64,000 nucleotides of DNA. It comes from Flavobacteriaceae bacterium F08102. GTDB lineage: Bacteria > Bacteroidota > Bacteroidia > Flavobacteriales > Flavobacteriaceae. The notes under the pieces were generated by a model, which had not been told where the DNA came from, ran no database searches, and saw only the letters and a program-made list of their open reading frames with translations. The DNA is taken from positions 372,001 to 436,000 of the forward strand of contig JALKAY010000004.1 of assembly GCA_023015935.1 (NCBI GenBank). Direction: 5' to 3'. This document shows, one piece after another, positions 45,459 through 54,185 of the stretch; within the stretch, counting starts at the first letter, position 1; each line of letters starts with the position of its first letter. Both the position numbers and the translations under genes were made by a program.

Positions 45459-46979
45459 ATGAAAAATACATATATCAAATATATATTAGTACCACTTCTT
45501 TCAATATCACTTTTAAGTGCGTGTAATGAAGAAGAATTTTTAGACGTGCTTCCTAAAGGAATTTCTGTAGCCAAAACGACAAATGATTTTAGGAAATTAC
45601 TAGATGCTGTTGACAATGAACGCTATGCACATTCTTTTTCTCAAACGGTTGGGATGTTAGATATTTTAACTGATGACGTTTCCATTGATTCATTAGATTG
45701 GTCTCGATGGACCTATACTAGATTGCATTTTCAGGAGTTATATACCATGCAAGATTTTATATGGAAATATGATGCCTTACGCGATGACCCTAATTGGAAA
45801 CCATCTTATTACATTGCTTCATTAGCTTCTACCATTCTTGAGGAAATTGAAAAAGTAAAAGATAATCCAACGGTAAAGAATCAATTAATTGGTGAGGCTA
45901 AAGTGCATCGAGCATACGCTTATTTATTGTTAGTGAATGCATATGCGAAAGCCTATAATCCTAGTACGGCATCTACTGATTTAGGTGTTCCTATCATTAC
46001 GAATCCTTCTGCATTACCTTCTCTTGAGCGCAATAGCGTTCAAGAGGTCTATGATTTTATTATCAAAGATTTAACTGACGCTGTAGAACATTTACCTGAT
46101 GATATTGAATTGTATAATCACCGTCCAACGAAAGTTGCTGTTTACGCAATATTAGCGAGAACATATTTGTACATGGGGAATTATGAAAAAGCGTTAGAAT
46201 ACGCAGACAAAAGTTTGCAAATTCGAAATTTCCTCTATGATCTGAATACTCAATATGAAGGTCCGACCCCGTATTATACTGCCATAAAAAAAATTTCACG
46301 TTTAGAAGATCAAGAAATACTATTACATAAAACCACTTCTAAAAGCTTCTTCTCCCGATCCTATATGATGCTAGACACTATTAGTTTTGATCAAATTTAT
46401 CCAGGTTTTACCAAAGACCAAAACGGATATACGAATTTTGATTTGAGAAGAACTTTGTGGTTTTATGGGTGGAATGTAGATAATAAAACAAAAAGAAATA
46501 ATAACAAATATCATTTTGTCTATTATGGAAACCACCCTACCTACAGATATGGTATAGATAATCGAAATTCTGATGCCGCCAATAATATTCCTATTACAAC
46601 TGCAGAAATGTACTTAACACGAGCCGAAGCAAATGCACGTCTAGGAAATTTACAGGCAGCCTTAGATGATATAAATCTAATTGGTCGAAAAAGATATAAG
46701 ACAGGTACCTATGTCGACGTTTCATCCACAGATCAAAATGAAGTAATTCAAGCCGTATTAAATGAACGAAGACGGGAGTTATACGGAAAAGAACTTCGCC
46801 TTTTTGATATAAAAAGATTACACTTACCGGTTGTTCATTATTTAAGCAGTACAAAAATATCTGTACCTGCTGACGATCCGCGATTAATACTGCCAATTTA
46901 TGATGATTATATTGAACGAAATCCCGAACTCGAACAAAATGATCGATCCAATTCTGGGGTAACTATTGAATTCAATTAA
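45459..46979 (+). CDS. SusD/RagB-family surface lipoprotein (module D)
   Basis: 506 residues. Lipobox LSAC followed by NEEEFLDVLPKG. N-terminal region with GEAKVHRAYAYLLLVNAYAKAY; C-terminal RagB/SusD part with AEMYLTRAEANARLGNLQAAL and RRELYGKELRLFDIKRL. It is the group most similar to the module E SusD (same AYAKAYNP/ANT-type spacing after the first motif). A TlpA-like gene starts 13 nt after its stop. Confidence 0.93.
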   Translation: MKNTYIKYILVPLLSISLLSACNEEEFLDVLPKGISVAKTTNDFRKLLDAVDNERYAHSFSQTVGMLDILTDDVSIDSLDWSRWTYTRLHFQELYTMQDFIWKYDALRDDPNWKPSYYIASLASTILEEIEKVKDNPTVKNQLIGEAKVHRAYAYLLLVNAYAKAYNPSTASTDLGVPIITNPSALPSLERNSVQEVYDFIIKDLTDAVEHLPDDIELYNHRPTKVAVYAILARTYLYMGNYEKALEYADKSLQIRNFLYDLNTQYEGPTPYYTAIKKISRLEDQEILLHKTTSKSFFSRSYMMLDTISFDQIYPGFTKDQNGYTNFDLRRTLWFYGWNVDNKTKRNNNKYHFVYYGNHPTYRYGIDNRNSDAANNIPITTAEMYLTRAEANARLGNLQAALDDINLIGRKRYKTGTYVDVSSTDQNEVIQAVLNERRRELYGKELRLFDIKRLHLPVVHYLSSTKISVPADDPRLILPIYDDYIERNPELEQNDRSNSGVTIEFN

Positions 46980-46992
46980 ATATTTCCATCAT

Positions 46993-48081
46993 ATGAAAGG
47001 GCTATTAATTCTCATAATGAATATTCTTGTTGTTACTGTTTTTGTTACTACTTGTAAAAATGAACAACAAAATAAAAAAATTGAATTATTAAATTATTCA
47101 GGATCTTTAAAAATGTACAACAAGGATTTAGGTGGCGTTTTTGATTCAATAAAAATTGTAAATGGCAGCGGTAGCTATGAAGTAACCGACGATAAGGGTC
47201 TCGTTGTCAACATGTACCTAACTGATATTGATCATCACAATGCTCATTATGCAATTTTAGAGAAAGGAACTATTGAAGTTTATGTTACCAAAGACTCATC
47301 TATTGTGTTTGGCGGAACTCCAAATAACATCCTTTTAGGGGAGTTAAATATGAAAAAAGAACCATTACGTGTTCAACTCCACCCCTATTTACATGTTGAT
47401 TACTCAAATTTAAGTAAAGAAGATAGTACAGCTTTACGGTCAATGAATAATCAAATTGTAAGGGATCTAGGAAGGCAAATTGTTACATACGAAAAAGAAT
47501 TTGCTTTAAACAATGATAACCTCGCAGGATTAGTGTATGTAAGACGTAGAATGAGTACATTTTCTATGCCAGAATTAGAGCAATTAACAGAACGCTACAA
47601 ACAATTTGAAAATCATCCGGTATACAAAACCCTTAAACGCTACTATGGAGCTGCGGTAAAAACACGCGTTGGTGCAAAGGCCTCCAATTTTTCCTTGCCA
47701 AATCCAAAAGGGAAACAAATTTCGCTTTCAGATAAAAAGGGAAAAGTAATATTACTTGATTTCTGGGCATCATGGTGTATCCCTTGTAGAAAAGCCATTC
47801 CCCATCTCAAAGAGCTTAACGATCGCTTCAAGTCTAATGGATTAGAAATTGTAAGTGTTTCTATTGACAAAGATCGCGATAAGTGGTTAGAAGCTGTAAG
47901 TGAAGAAAAAATGCCTTGGGATCAACTCCATGACGACAAAAAAAGAGTTGCATCAGACTATTATATTACGGCAATTCCTAGAATTTTCATTATAGACAAA
48001 AATGGTGTAATTATTGCCAAAGACCTTCGTGACGAAGCCCTTACTTTAAAGTTAGAGGAAGTATTTTCTCAAACAAAATAA
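46993..48081 (+). CDS. TlpA-like thioredoxin lipoprotein in module D operon
   Basis: 362 residues from the ATG at 46993; the longer frame would start with TTG inside the SusD gene. Hydrophobic signal ending FVTTC (Cys21; a poor lipobox). DUF4369-like N-terminal domain, helical linker, and a thioredoxin domain (about 225-362) with LLDFWASWCIPC (Cys262, Cys265) and cis-Pro at AIPRIFI. Directly co-transcribed with susD, so its reductase activity is probably tied to handling of the imported ligand or to maturation of the transporter. Confidence 0.92.
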   Translation: MKGLLILIMNILVVTVFVTTCKNEQQNKKIELLNYSGSLKMYNKDLGGVFDSIKIVNGSGSYEVTDDKGLVVNMYLTDIDHHNAHYAILEKGTIEVYVTKDSSIVFGGTPNNILLGELNMKKEPLRVQLHPYLHVDYSNLSKEDSTALRSMNNQIVRDLGRQIVTYEKEFALNNDNLAGLVYVRRRMSTFSMPELEQLTERYKQFENHPVYKTLKRYYGAAVKTRVGAKASNFSLPNPKGKQISLSDKKGKVILLDFWASWCIPCRKAIPHLKELNDRFKSNGLEIVSVSIDKDRDKWLEAVSEEKMPWDQLHDDKKRVASDYYITAIPRIFIIDKNGVIIAKDLRDEALTLKLEEVFSQTK

Positions 48082-48111
48082 CAGTTTAATAATTTGAATT
48101 TGAATTAGTTT

Positions 48112-48147
48112 AAGTCACCTTTGTGTTCCTACAGAGGTGACTTTTTT
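48112..48147 (+). terminator. Rho-independent terminator of module D
   Basis: 9-bp stem AAGTCACCT (48112-48120) and AGGTGACTT (48135-48143) with a T-run, 31 nt after the TlpA-like stop. Confidence 0.9.
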
Positions 48148-48214
48148 AAAGTATATCACAAAATACTGTCCCTTTCCAACATTTACCCCTAATTTCAATT
48201 TTTATAACTACGGA

Positions 48215-48235
48215 GCGTCAAAATACCATTGACGC
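48215..48235 (+). promoter_or_regulatory. Inverted repeat upstream of the decarboxylase gene
   Basis: GCGTCAA (48215-48221), 7-nt centre, TTGACGC (48229-48235). It lies 33 nt upstream of the -33 element of the predicted promoter. It could be an operator; no cognate regulator gene is adjacent. Confidence 0.35.
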
Positions 48236-48268
48236 CAATTATTTATCACAATTTTATCTTCACTTTCA

Positions 48269-48299
48269 TTGTAGAATGTCTGCTTGAGCCCTACCTTTG
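48269..48299 (+). promoter_or_regulatory. Bacteroidetes-type promoter of the decarboxylase gene
   Basis: TTG (48269-48271), 20 nt, TACCTTTG (48292-48299), which fits the -33 TTG / -7 TAnnTTTG consensus. It is 24 nt before the ATG. Confidence 0.6.
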
Positions 48300-48323
48300 C
48301 GGCCATAAAAAGAAACAACAACA

Positions 48324-49562
48324 ATGAACACACATTGGCAAAAAAAGTCACAAGAAGAGATAAAAAAAATCGTATTTAGTGCACTCGATCACAACGTGAA
48401 CTATCAAGAACAGCCTATTCTTGGAGTTCCAGCCACCTACTTAGATGAAAAAGTATTTTCACAAGATGAAAGCTTTTTAAAAGAGGCTCCCTTTTTAACC
48501 GCCTTAATTAAAAATCCTAATCACATTGGCTGCCATACCCTCGACGGATCTGAAAACTTTTTTTCTGGTACCCAAGAAATTGAAAGAAAATTAATAGAAA
48601 TCTGCGCCGTAGATATCCTCAAAGGAGAAACAGGTGCCCAGGATGGGTATGTAGCATCGGGAGGTACAGAAGCAAATATTCAAGCATTGTGGATTTATCG
48701 CAATTATTACCAACAAGAATTCAATGCCAATCTCAATGAGATTACCATTCTCTGTAGTGAAGACAGCCACTATTCTATGCACAAAGCAAGTAATCTTTTG
48801 TGTATTGACATCCTAAGTGTCCCTGTTGATGAAGAAACTCGTGCCCTAAATGAAGATACCGTACTTCAATATATCAATAATGCCAAAGCGAAAGGAAAAA
48901 AATATTTTTTAGGAGTCGTAAATATGATGACTACCATGTTCGGATCGGTAGATGACATCGATATATATGTACGTGCTTTACAAGCGGCAAAAGTTGAATT
49001 TAAACTTCACGTGGATGGCGCCTATGGCGGATTCTATTATCCATTTTCTAATCAAGAAAATCCCTTAAATTTCAAAAATCCCATGGTAACTTCGGTTACT
49101 TTAGATGCACATAAAATGGTACAAGCTCCTTATGGAACTGGGGTGTTTTTAATCCGCAAAGGATTTATGAAATATGCCAACACCAAAGAAGCAAGCTATG
49201 TAGAAGGTGAAGATTATACCCTCATCGGAAGTCGCTCCGGGGCAAATGCCATTGCGATTTGGATGATTCTTTCTAAAAATGGTCCTTTTGGATGGTTTGA
49301 AAAAATATTTATTCTACAAAAAAGAGCACAATGGCTTTGTACTAAACTCGATGAATTAGGATTTTCATATTTTAGATTCCCTACCTCAAATATTATCACT
49401 ATTAAAAGTGAATATATCAATGAGCAATGTGCAAAACGTTTTGGACTCGTCCCTGATAATCACCACGCTCCAAAATGGTATAAAGTAGTAATTATGGATC
49501 ATGTGAGTATTGAGAAATTAACGCTATTGCTCGATGAGTTAAAAAAACACACACTCGCGTAA
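48324..49562 (+). CDS. Group II pyridoxal-phosphate-dependent amino acid decarboxylase
   Basis: 412-residue cytoplasmic PLP enzyme. It carries the phosphate-binding GYVASGGTEANIQALW, the histidine-bearing CSEDSHYSMHKAS, the aspartate of HVDGAYGGFYYPF and the Schiff-base lysine Lys264 in VTLDAHKMVQAPYG. The last motif is typical of group II decarboxylases (glutamate, histidine, aspartate, aromatic). The length fits the short bacterial histidine/aspartate-type group, but the amino-acid substrate cannot be fixed from sequence alone. It stands alone with its own predicted promoter and is followed by a hairpin terminator. Confidence 0.9.
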   Translation: MNTHWQKKSQEEIKKIVFSALDHNVNYQEQPILGVPATYLDEKVFSQDESFLKEAPFLTALIKNPNHIGCHTLDGSENFFSGTQEIERKLIEICAVDILKGETGAQDGYVASGGTEANIQALWIYRNYYQQEFNANLNEITILCSEDSHYSMHKASNLLCIDILSVPVDEETRALNEDTVLQYINNAKAKGKKYFLGVVNMMTTMFGSVDDIDIYVRALQAAKVEFKLHVDGAYGGFYYPFSNQENPLNFKNPMVTSVTLDAHKMVQAPYGTGVFLIRKGFMKYANTKEASYVEGEDYTLIGSRSGANAIAIWMILSKNGPFGWFEKIFILQKRAQWLCTKLDELGFSYFRFPTSNIITIKSEYINEQCAKRFGLVPDNHHAPKWYKVVIMDHVSIEKLTLLLDELKKHTLA

Positions 49563-49902
49563 CCCAATAACCGTCCAAATTAGCGAGATATTAGCGAAAA
49601 ATAAATGAACCAATCCCTTAAAGGAGCCACCCAAATTGATAAGCTGTGTGGCTCCTTTACGTTTCTTAAAATCCATACCAAGCAGTTGAGAAATATAGGA
49701 TACTTCCCAAATACACAGTACAACGTTTGTAACCTCACTCCGTCAGCTAAAATTCCAATAATCGAAGAACAAGTTCCAAACCATACTCAAATTCAAAAAT
49801 CAATTTTTAAGCCAACATTTGTGGTGATTTCATCTCGCTAAGTCCTATACAAAAAATATCAAAAATCACTTATCGTATATCTTCAATCGTTCATCAATCC
49901 GG
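49563..49902. other. Intergenic region between convergent genes
   Basis: 340 nt between the decarboxylase and the convergent phosphatase gene. It holds one terminator hairpin (49620-49658). A 78-codon frame runs through that hairpin and has no domain, signal peptide or start context, so I do not call it a gene. Confidence 0.6.
49620..49658 (+). terminator. Probable terminator after the decarboxylase gene
   Basis: 11-bp stem AAAGGAGCCAC (49620-49630) and GTGGCTCCTTT (49648-49658), with a 17-nt loop. The T-run is short and broken. Confidence 0.6.
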
Positions 49903-50712
49903 CTAATAATGCTTCACTTTTTTTAACCTCATCGCCTTTTTCTCTTGGGCATTTAATTGGTAATTACCTTCGTAAATTCCATTGATTTCCCAATCGCCAT
50001 ACATTGGATTTGGCAAAACGATAAATTTGGTACCAAAGGCCAACTGTAATTGATCAGCACTCTTATGGCGACTTTCGGTTCCACTATTTTCAAAAACATC
50101 ATCAAAGTCAGATAAATTATCCCCTAGAAGTAACAAAATTTGATGACTTGCTTGCACTTTAGCTCTACGCATTTCTTTACCACTACTTTTATCCATCAAC
50201 AGTAAATGCGCTTTATCAGCATTTGGGAATCCAAGGGCTTTCATATTGGCTAATGTAGCATCCGTATGGGATACGGAACGATTCGAAATATAAAAAATCG
50301 CCACCCCACGCTGATTAGCATAGGTTAAAAAGTCAAGTGCTCCTGGTACTGACTTGGCTTCCTTACGTTCAACCCAATTGGTCCATCGTGCTTCTGTAAA
50401 TTCTTCATTGAGCACAATTTGCTTACCACTATACGGACTGTTATCTAACACCGTTTCATCAATATCCGTAATTATGGCTTTGGGTTTGTTTACATGTTCC
50501 CAATCTTTCAAAGCCTTATCTAGTTGTAGCTTCGCTAAATTAAACGCTTGATAACAAAGCGCTCTGTACTCCGCTGAGCTTTGTTGCCATAACACCGCGC
50601 CAACTGAATATTCAACTTGGTCAATTTTATTTTTAGCGTGGATGTTTTTTTGCGATTTACAGCCTATAATAATTGTTAGACCTAAAATAAAGAGGATGGT
50701 TATTTTTTTCAT
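49903..50712 (-). CDS. 5'-nucleotidase, lipoprotein e(P4) family (class C acid phosphatase)
   Basis: 269 residues, lipobox IIGC (Cys18). HAD-type DDDD phosphatase: first motif IITDIDETVLDNS with both catalytic Asp residues, then YISNRSV, and a late motif LLLLGDNLSDFDDVF. These are hallmarks of e(P4)/OlpA class C acid phosphatases, which remove phosphate from NMN, AMP and similar in the envelope. Likely anchored to the periplasmic side of the outer membrane. It follows the minus-strand barrel gene by 64 nt and may share its transcript. Confidence 0.92.
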   Translation of the reverse strand: MKKITILFILGLTIIIGCKSQKNIHAKNKIDQVEYSVGAVLWQQSSAEYRALCYQAFNLAKLQLDKALKDWEHVNKPKAIITDIDETVLDNSPYSGKQIVLNEEFTEARWTNWVERKEAKSVPGALDFLTYANQRGVAIFYISNRSVSHTDATLANMKALGFPNADKAHLLLMDKSSGKEMRRAKVQASHQILLLLGDNLSDFDDVFENSGTESRHKSADQLQLAFGTKFIVLPNPMYGDWEINGIYEGNYQLNAQEKKAMRLKKVKHY

Positions 50713-50776
50713 GTGGTAAAGGTATTAGAAATTTCAGCTATTTAAAAGTGAAGATAAGCAAACTAATCTTTTTCAA

Positions 50777-51628
50777 TTACAACCTAAAGATCCCACCAAA
50801 ACTTATAATCCGTTCTAAGAAAAAGAAGTTTTGTGAAGCACTATCGGATGTACTTTTCGTGGTTCGAATGTCATCCATATCAATATTTCCTCCTTTAAGA
50901 TCTAATTGCAAGAAAAAATATTTGTACACCGTAAAGTTTATTCCAGCTTTCGCCGAAACTCCATAACCAGAAACGTGAAATTCATCATAGCGTTCCTTAC
51001 CAAGTAAAGTCGTATTGGTTTTAGGATATAAACCTCCAATAGCCAATCCTCCATTCAAATTTACTTGAAAAATATCCGTATTCTCAATTTTAAACACAGA
51101 GGAAATATCATCTTGACGCCCCACCTCAACATAAACATAATTTAAGCCATCGGTATGTTCAAATTTCAAAAAATCTTCAGAGACTAGATAGGCCGTACCA
51201 GGATAACTTCCATTATATATACTCCCTGGTTCCGTGAGGGGTAAATCAATAGTTCCCGATACATTTCTAATTCTATTTCTATTCATCACATATTTCATGT
51301 GATCTACACCAATAGCAACGGTATATTTATCAGAAATAAAATACCCCAGTTTAAAATTGGTTTGTGGAATGGTCATTCTTGAAGGATTAACATAGTCAAT
51401 ATGCCACCCTTTAGGCTTGTCGTGAGCTGTAGCATCGTTAATAGTGAAATCGTAATCTGCACCTTTAAAATGAATATCAGAGGAGGAATAATTCTCCCGA
51501 TTTCCTCCCCAGCTAAAAAAGATTTTACCCTTGTTTGAATCGGTATATCGAACGGACTCTTCTTGGGCATTCCCTATAAAGGATAAAATTACTAAGGTCA
51601 ATACCGTTACTTTCTTTGAAATATGCAT
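50777..51628 (-). CDS. Outer-membrane beta-barrel protein, unknown family
   Basis: 283 residues with a signal peptide (about 1-21, IGNAQ). Alternating hydrophobic/polar strands, Tyr/Gly-rich turns and a C-terminal IISFGGIFRL suggest an 8-12-stranded barrel. Strands such as NFKLGYFISDKYTVAIGVDHM and FFLQLDLKGGN fit. I do not recognise a named family. It lies upstream of the e(P4) phosphatase and is divergent from a second barrel gene across 363 nt. Confidence 0.7.
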   Translation of the reverse strand: MHISKKVTVLTLVILSFIGNAQEESVRYTDSNKGKIFFSWGGNRENYSSSDIHFKGADYDFTINDATAHDKPKGWHIDYVNPSRMTIPQTNFKLGYFISDKYTVAIGVDHMKYVMNRNRIRNVSGTIDLPLTEPGSIYNGSYPGTAYLVSEDFLKFEHTDGLNYVYVEVGRQDDISSVFKIENTDIFQVNLNGGLAIGGLYPKTNTTLLGKERYDEFHVSGYGVSAKAGINFTVYKYFFLQLDLKGGNIDMDDIRTTKSTSDSASQNFFFLERIISFGGIFRL

Positions 51629-51991
51629 CTGTTGTTAATTCTATGTGTTCAGTTGATTTCATGTCCATCACTATCAAATTAAAACGCTCGTTTAAACAAA
51701 CAGATTGAACGGTCAACCTTTGCTGCAAATTTCGGGTGAATTTTAAAAGTAGCACAACTAAAAAACATTTTTTTTAGAATTCTTTTTAAATTCGTTCAAA
51801 TCGAATACCATGCGGCACCTAACTAAAACTAACCTAAGCGAGTACCTCCATTAAAGAGCCTTGTATTCTTACAGAAAACCGCAATAATTTTTACAGTTAT
51901 AATATACTAAATTCAATTCTTCATCGTTGATGTAATGAATGAATAGCGACTCCCCAGTGAATTAACTAAATAAATTTGAAAAAAAAACTAC
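51629..51991. other. Divergent promoter region between two barrel genes
   Basis: 363 nt without a gene. A partial palindrome (TTGAACGGTCAA, 51703-51714) is the only distinct feature. No confident promoter consensus was found for either gene. Confidence 0.4.
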
Positions 51992-52642
51992 ATGGGAGTC
52001 TCCTTCAAAAATTCAATTCGCAATGGGGGTTTCCTCCTTGTATTTGCCTTCACACAACCATTGTATAGTCAATTTTATCACGGAATAGAATTTGGTATTA
52101 ATCACACAAATCCCGAATTTATCCTTAATGATTCAGCAACCCCCACAGCAGGCACAGGCTATTTTTTTGGGTATTTAGCTGAACGAGAGCTAAATGACAA
52201 TCTCTATTTCCGACTTGCAGCAAACTACAATCGAAGACAATTCGATGCCATTGCGCATAGAGGGGCCTACACCAACAGAGAAAAATGGAACTTAGACGTC
52301 ATTGAAATTCCGATCAATTTTGGCTACTACCTAAATTGGAATCAACGAAAACTCCAATTTTTCGTCGATGCTGGGGTCAATATGGCCTATAATAATAAAG
52401 TTTCTGTAACGAACAACAAGGAAACTATCAGGATGGATATCGGCAGTGATGCCGAAATAAAACGGTTAGGCATGGGGGCAAATATGGGCTTAGGTGTCTT
52501 GATAAAAAAAAGACTCAAGCTTCGATTCCATTATTATCTCGGACTTTCAAACCTAACCAGCAGCGAAGGGAACACCTGGAAAAACACCATTTTGGGTTTT
52601 TCAATGAGTTATTTCGTAAAAGACAAGCAGATTACGTATTAA
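51992..52642 (+). CDS. Outer-membrane beta-barrel protein (PorT/OMP_b-brl-like)
   Basis: 216 residues with a signal peptide (about 1-26, PLYSQ). The body has the pattern of small Bacteroidetes barrels: GIEFGINHTNP, NLYFRLAANYNRRQF, IPINFGYYLN, FFVDAGVNMAYN, GANMGLGVLIKKRLKLRFHYYLGLSNL, and a final FSMSYFV. It precedes DUF1800 by 51 nt on the same strand, in the same reading frame, so the three genes to 55781 probably form one operon. Confidence 0.75.
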   Translation: MGVSFKNSIRNGGFLLVFAFTQPLYSQFYHGIEFGINHTNPEFILNDSATPTAGTGYFFGYLAERELNDNLYFRLAANYNRRQFDAIAHRGAYTNREKWNLDVIEIPINFGYYLNWNQRKLQFFVDAGVNMAYNNKVSVTNNKETIRMDIGSDAEIKRLGMGANMGLGVLIKKRLKLRFHYYLGLSNLTSSEGNTWKNTILGFSMSYFVKDKQITY

Positions 52643-52693
52643 ACCATAACCTATCATTCAAACCAACAGACCCACAAACTAACACATAGTAAA

Positions 52694-54181
52694 ATGATAA
52701 ACTTCGCATCGTGTAATACCTCCCCACTAACGGCCTATGTACCAACTCCCGAAAACCCCTGGGATGCTATTAAAGTAAGACATTTACATAAACGTTTGAG
52801 TTTTGGAGTTAATTTTTCTCAACTTACCAATGCCTTGAGCAGTACGCCAAGTGCCTATATAGACCAATTAATTGACGAAACAATAGCGCTCCCTTATACA
52901 ACTCCACCTGCTTGGGCAAATCTTGACCCAGCAAACTATCCTGCAAATGGACTCACCTACAGTGAAGAGGAAAATGATAAAAACGTTGAGGAAACTCAAT
53001 ATGCATTCATTAAAGAGTGCTTAGACAATGGTGTTCGAGGTAGAATAACCCTATTCTGGCATAATATCCTCGTAACACGAGCCGTTGAATATCGATTTGC
53101 AGGTTATGCCTATCGGTATTTCCTTACTTTACAACGTAATTGTTTAGGCAATTTCAAGGATTTTATTCATGAAATTGGACTCGATGAAGCAATGCTTAAA
53201 TTTTTAAACGGTTTTGAAAATACAGCTGGGAGTCCTAATGAAAATTATGCACGTGAACTTTATGAATTATTCACCTTAGGTGAAGGAAATGGCTATACCG
53301 AAGATGATATTGTTGAAACCGCCAGAGCTTTGACGGGATATAACGACTACAGCAATGGAGAAAATTCGCGTATTGTATTTAATGAAGCTAATTTTGATAC
53401 GGATGATAAAACCATTTTTGGACAAACTGGAAACTGGGGATATGACGATGTAATTGACATCTTATTTGCTCAAAAATCTACCTTAATTGCTCGTTTTATT
53501 TGTGAGAATGTCTACGAGAATTTTGTAAGTCCTGAAATAGACGATCAAATTCGCCTTTTGATTATTAATCCCTTAGCGGATATTTTTATTGCGGATAACT
53601 ATAATATTGCTACCCTTTTTAAAACCTTACTTAAAAGTGAACACTTCTTCGATGCAGAAGCACGTAATGTCATTATTAAAAGCCCCCTTGACCTTATCCT
53701 TGAATTTATGATTTCTTCAGGATTGGATTTTGGCACGTGGGAAATGAATAAAGAATCTGTTAAAAATGTAGCTCGCCTCTTTGATCAAGATATTCTGAAC
53801 CCACCCACGGTGGCTGGATGGGATGGTGATAAGGCATGGATAAATTCTGGAACCATCACCTTTCGTGGCGCTTACTTAAGTGAAGACATAATCTTTTGGG
53901 CTTTTGAACAAAATGAAGAACAATTTCGACAATTTGCTAAGGATGTAAGTACAGATCATACCGATGCTGAAATTGTGACAAAAGCAATTTTTGCCGCAAT
54001 ATTAGGAGAAGAACCCTATAGTACCCCAGATATTGAAGTTGGCATTGATATATTTAAAAGTCGGGTTCCTTCCAACTATTTTGAACAAGCTATTTGGTCC
54101 TTAGATTTTGTCTCTGCCCCCTTACAGGTCAGAGATCTCTTAGAATATATTGTAAACCTTCCAGATAATCAACTAAAATAA
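52694..54181 (+). CDS. DUF1800-family protein
   Basis: 495 residues. Family hallmarks: KVRHLHKRLSFGVNFSQLTNAL near the N-terminus, RGRITLFWHNIL, the strongly conserved NENYARELYELFTLGEGNG, ALTGY, and PPTVAGWDGDKAWINSGT. No signal peptide is visible and no ATG lies upstream in frame before the stop of the barrel gene. DUF1800 and DUF1501 genes nearly always occur as a pair, as here (4-nt gap). Their role is unknown; the pair is thought to act in the envelope. The N-terminal Cys (NFASCNTS) is not in a lipobox context. Confidence 0.9.
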   Translation: MINFASCNTSPLTAYVPTPENPWDAIKVRHLHKRLSFGVNFSQLTNALSSTPSAYIDQLIDETIALPYTTPPAWANLDPANYPANGLTYSEEENDKNVEETQYAFIKECLDNGVRGRITLFWHNILVTRAVEYRFAGYAYRYFLTLQRNCLGNFKDFIHEIGLDEAMLKFLNGFENTAGSPNENYARELYELFTLGEGNGYTEDDIVETARALTGYNDYSNGENSRIVFNEANFDTDDKTIFGQTGNWGYDDVIDILFAQKSTLIARFICENVYENFVSPEIDDQIRLLIINPLADIFIADNYNIATLFKTLLKSEHFFDAEARNVIIKSPLDLILEFMISSGLDFGTWEMNKESVKNVARLFDQDILNPPTVAGWDGDKAWINSGTITFRGAYLSEDIIFWAFEQNEEQFRQFAKDVSTDHTDAEIVTKAIFAAILGEEPYSTPDIEVGIDIFKSRVPSNYFEQAIWSLDFVSAPLQVRDLLEYIVNLPDNQLK

Positions 54182-54185
54182 GTAT

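Noticed and set aside
49605-49841. 78-codon plus-strand frame after the decarboxylase
   Set aside because: It contains the terminator hairpin 49620-49658 and has no recognisable features.
51992-54181. Barrel protein and DUF1800 as one gene split by a stop codon, since both are in the same frame
   Set aside because: Each has its own start and complete family length, and the 51-nt spacer looks non-coding; same frame by chance has odds of one in three.
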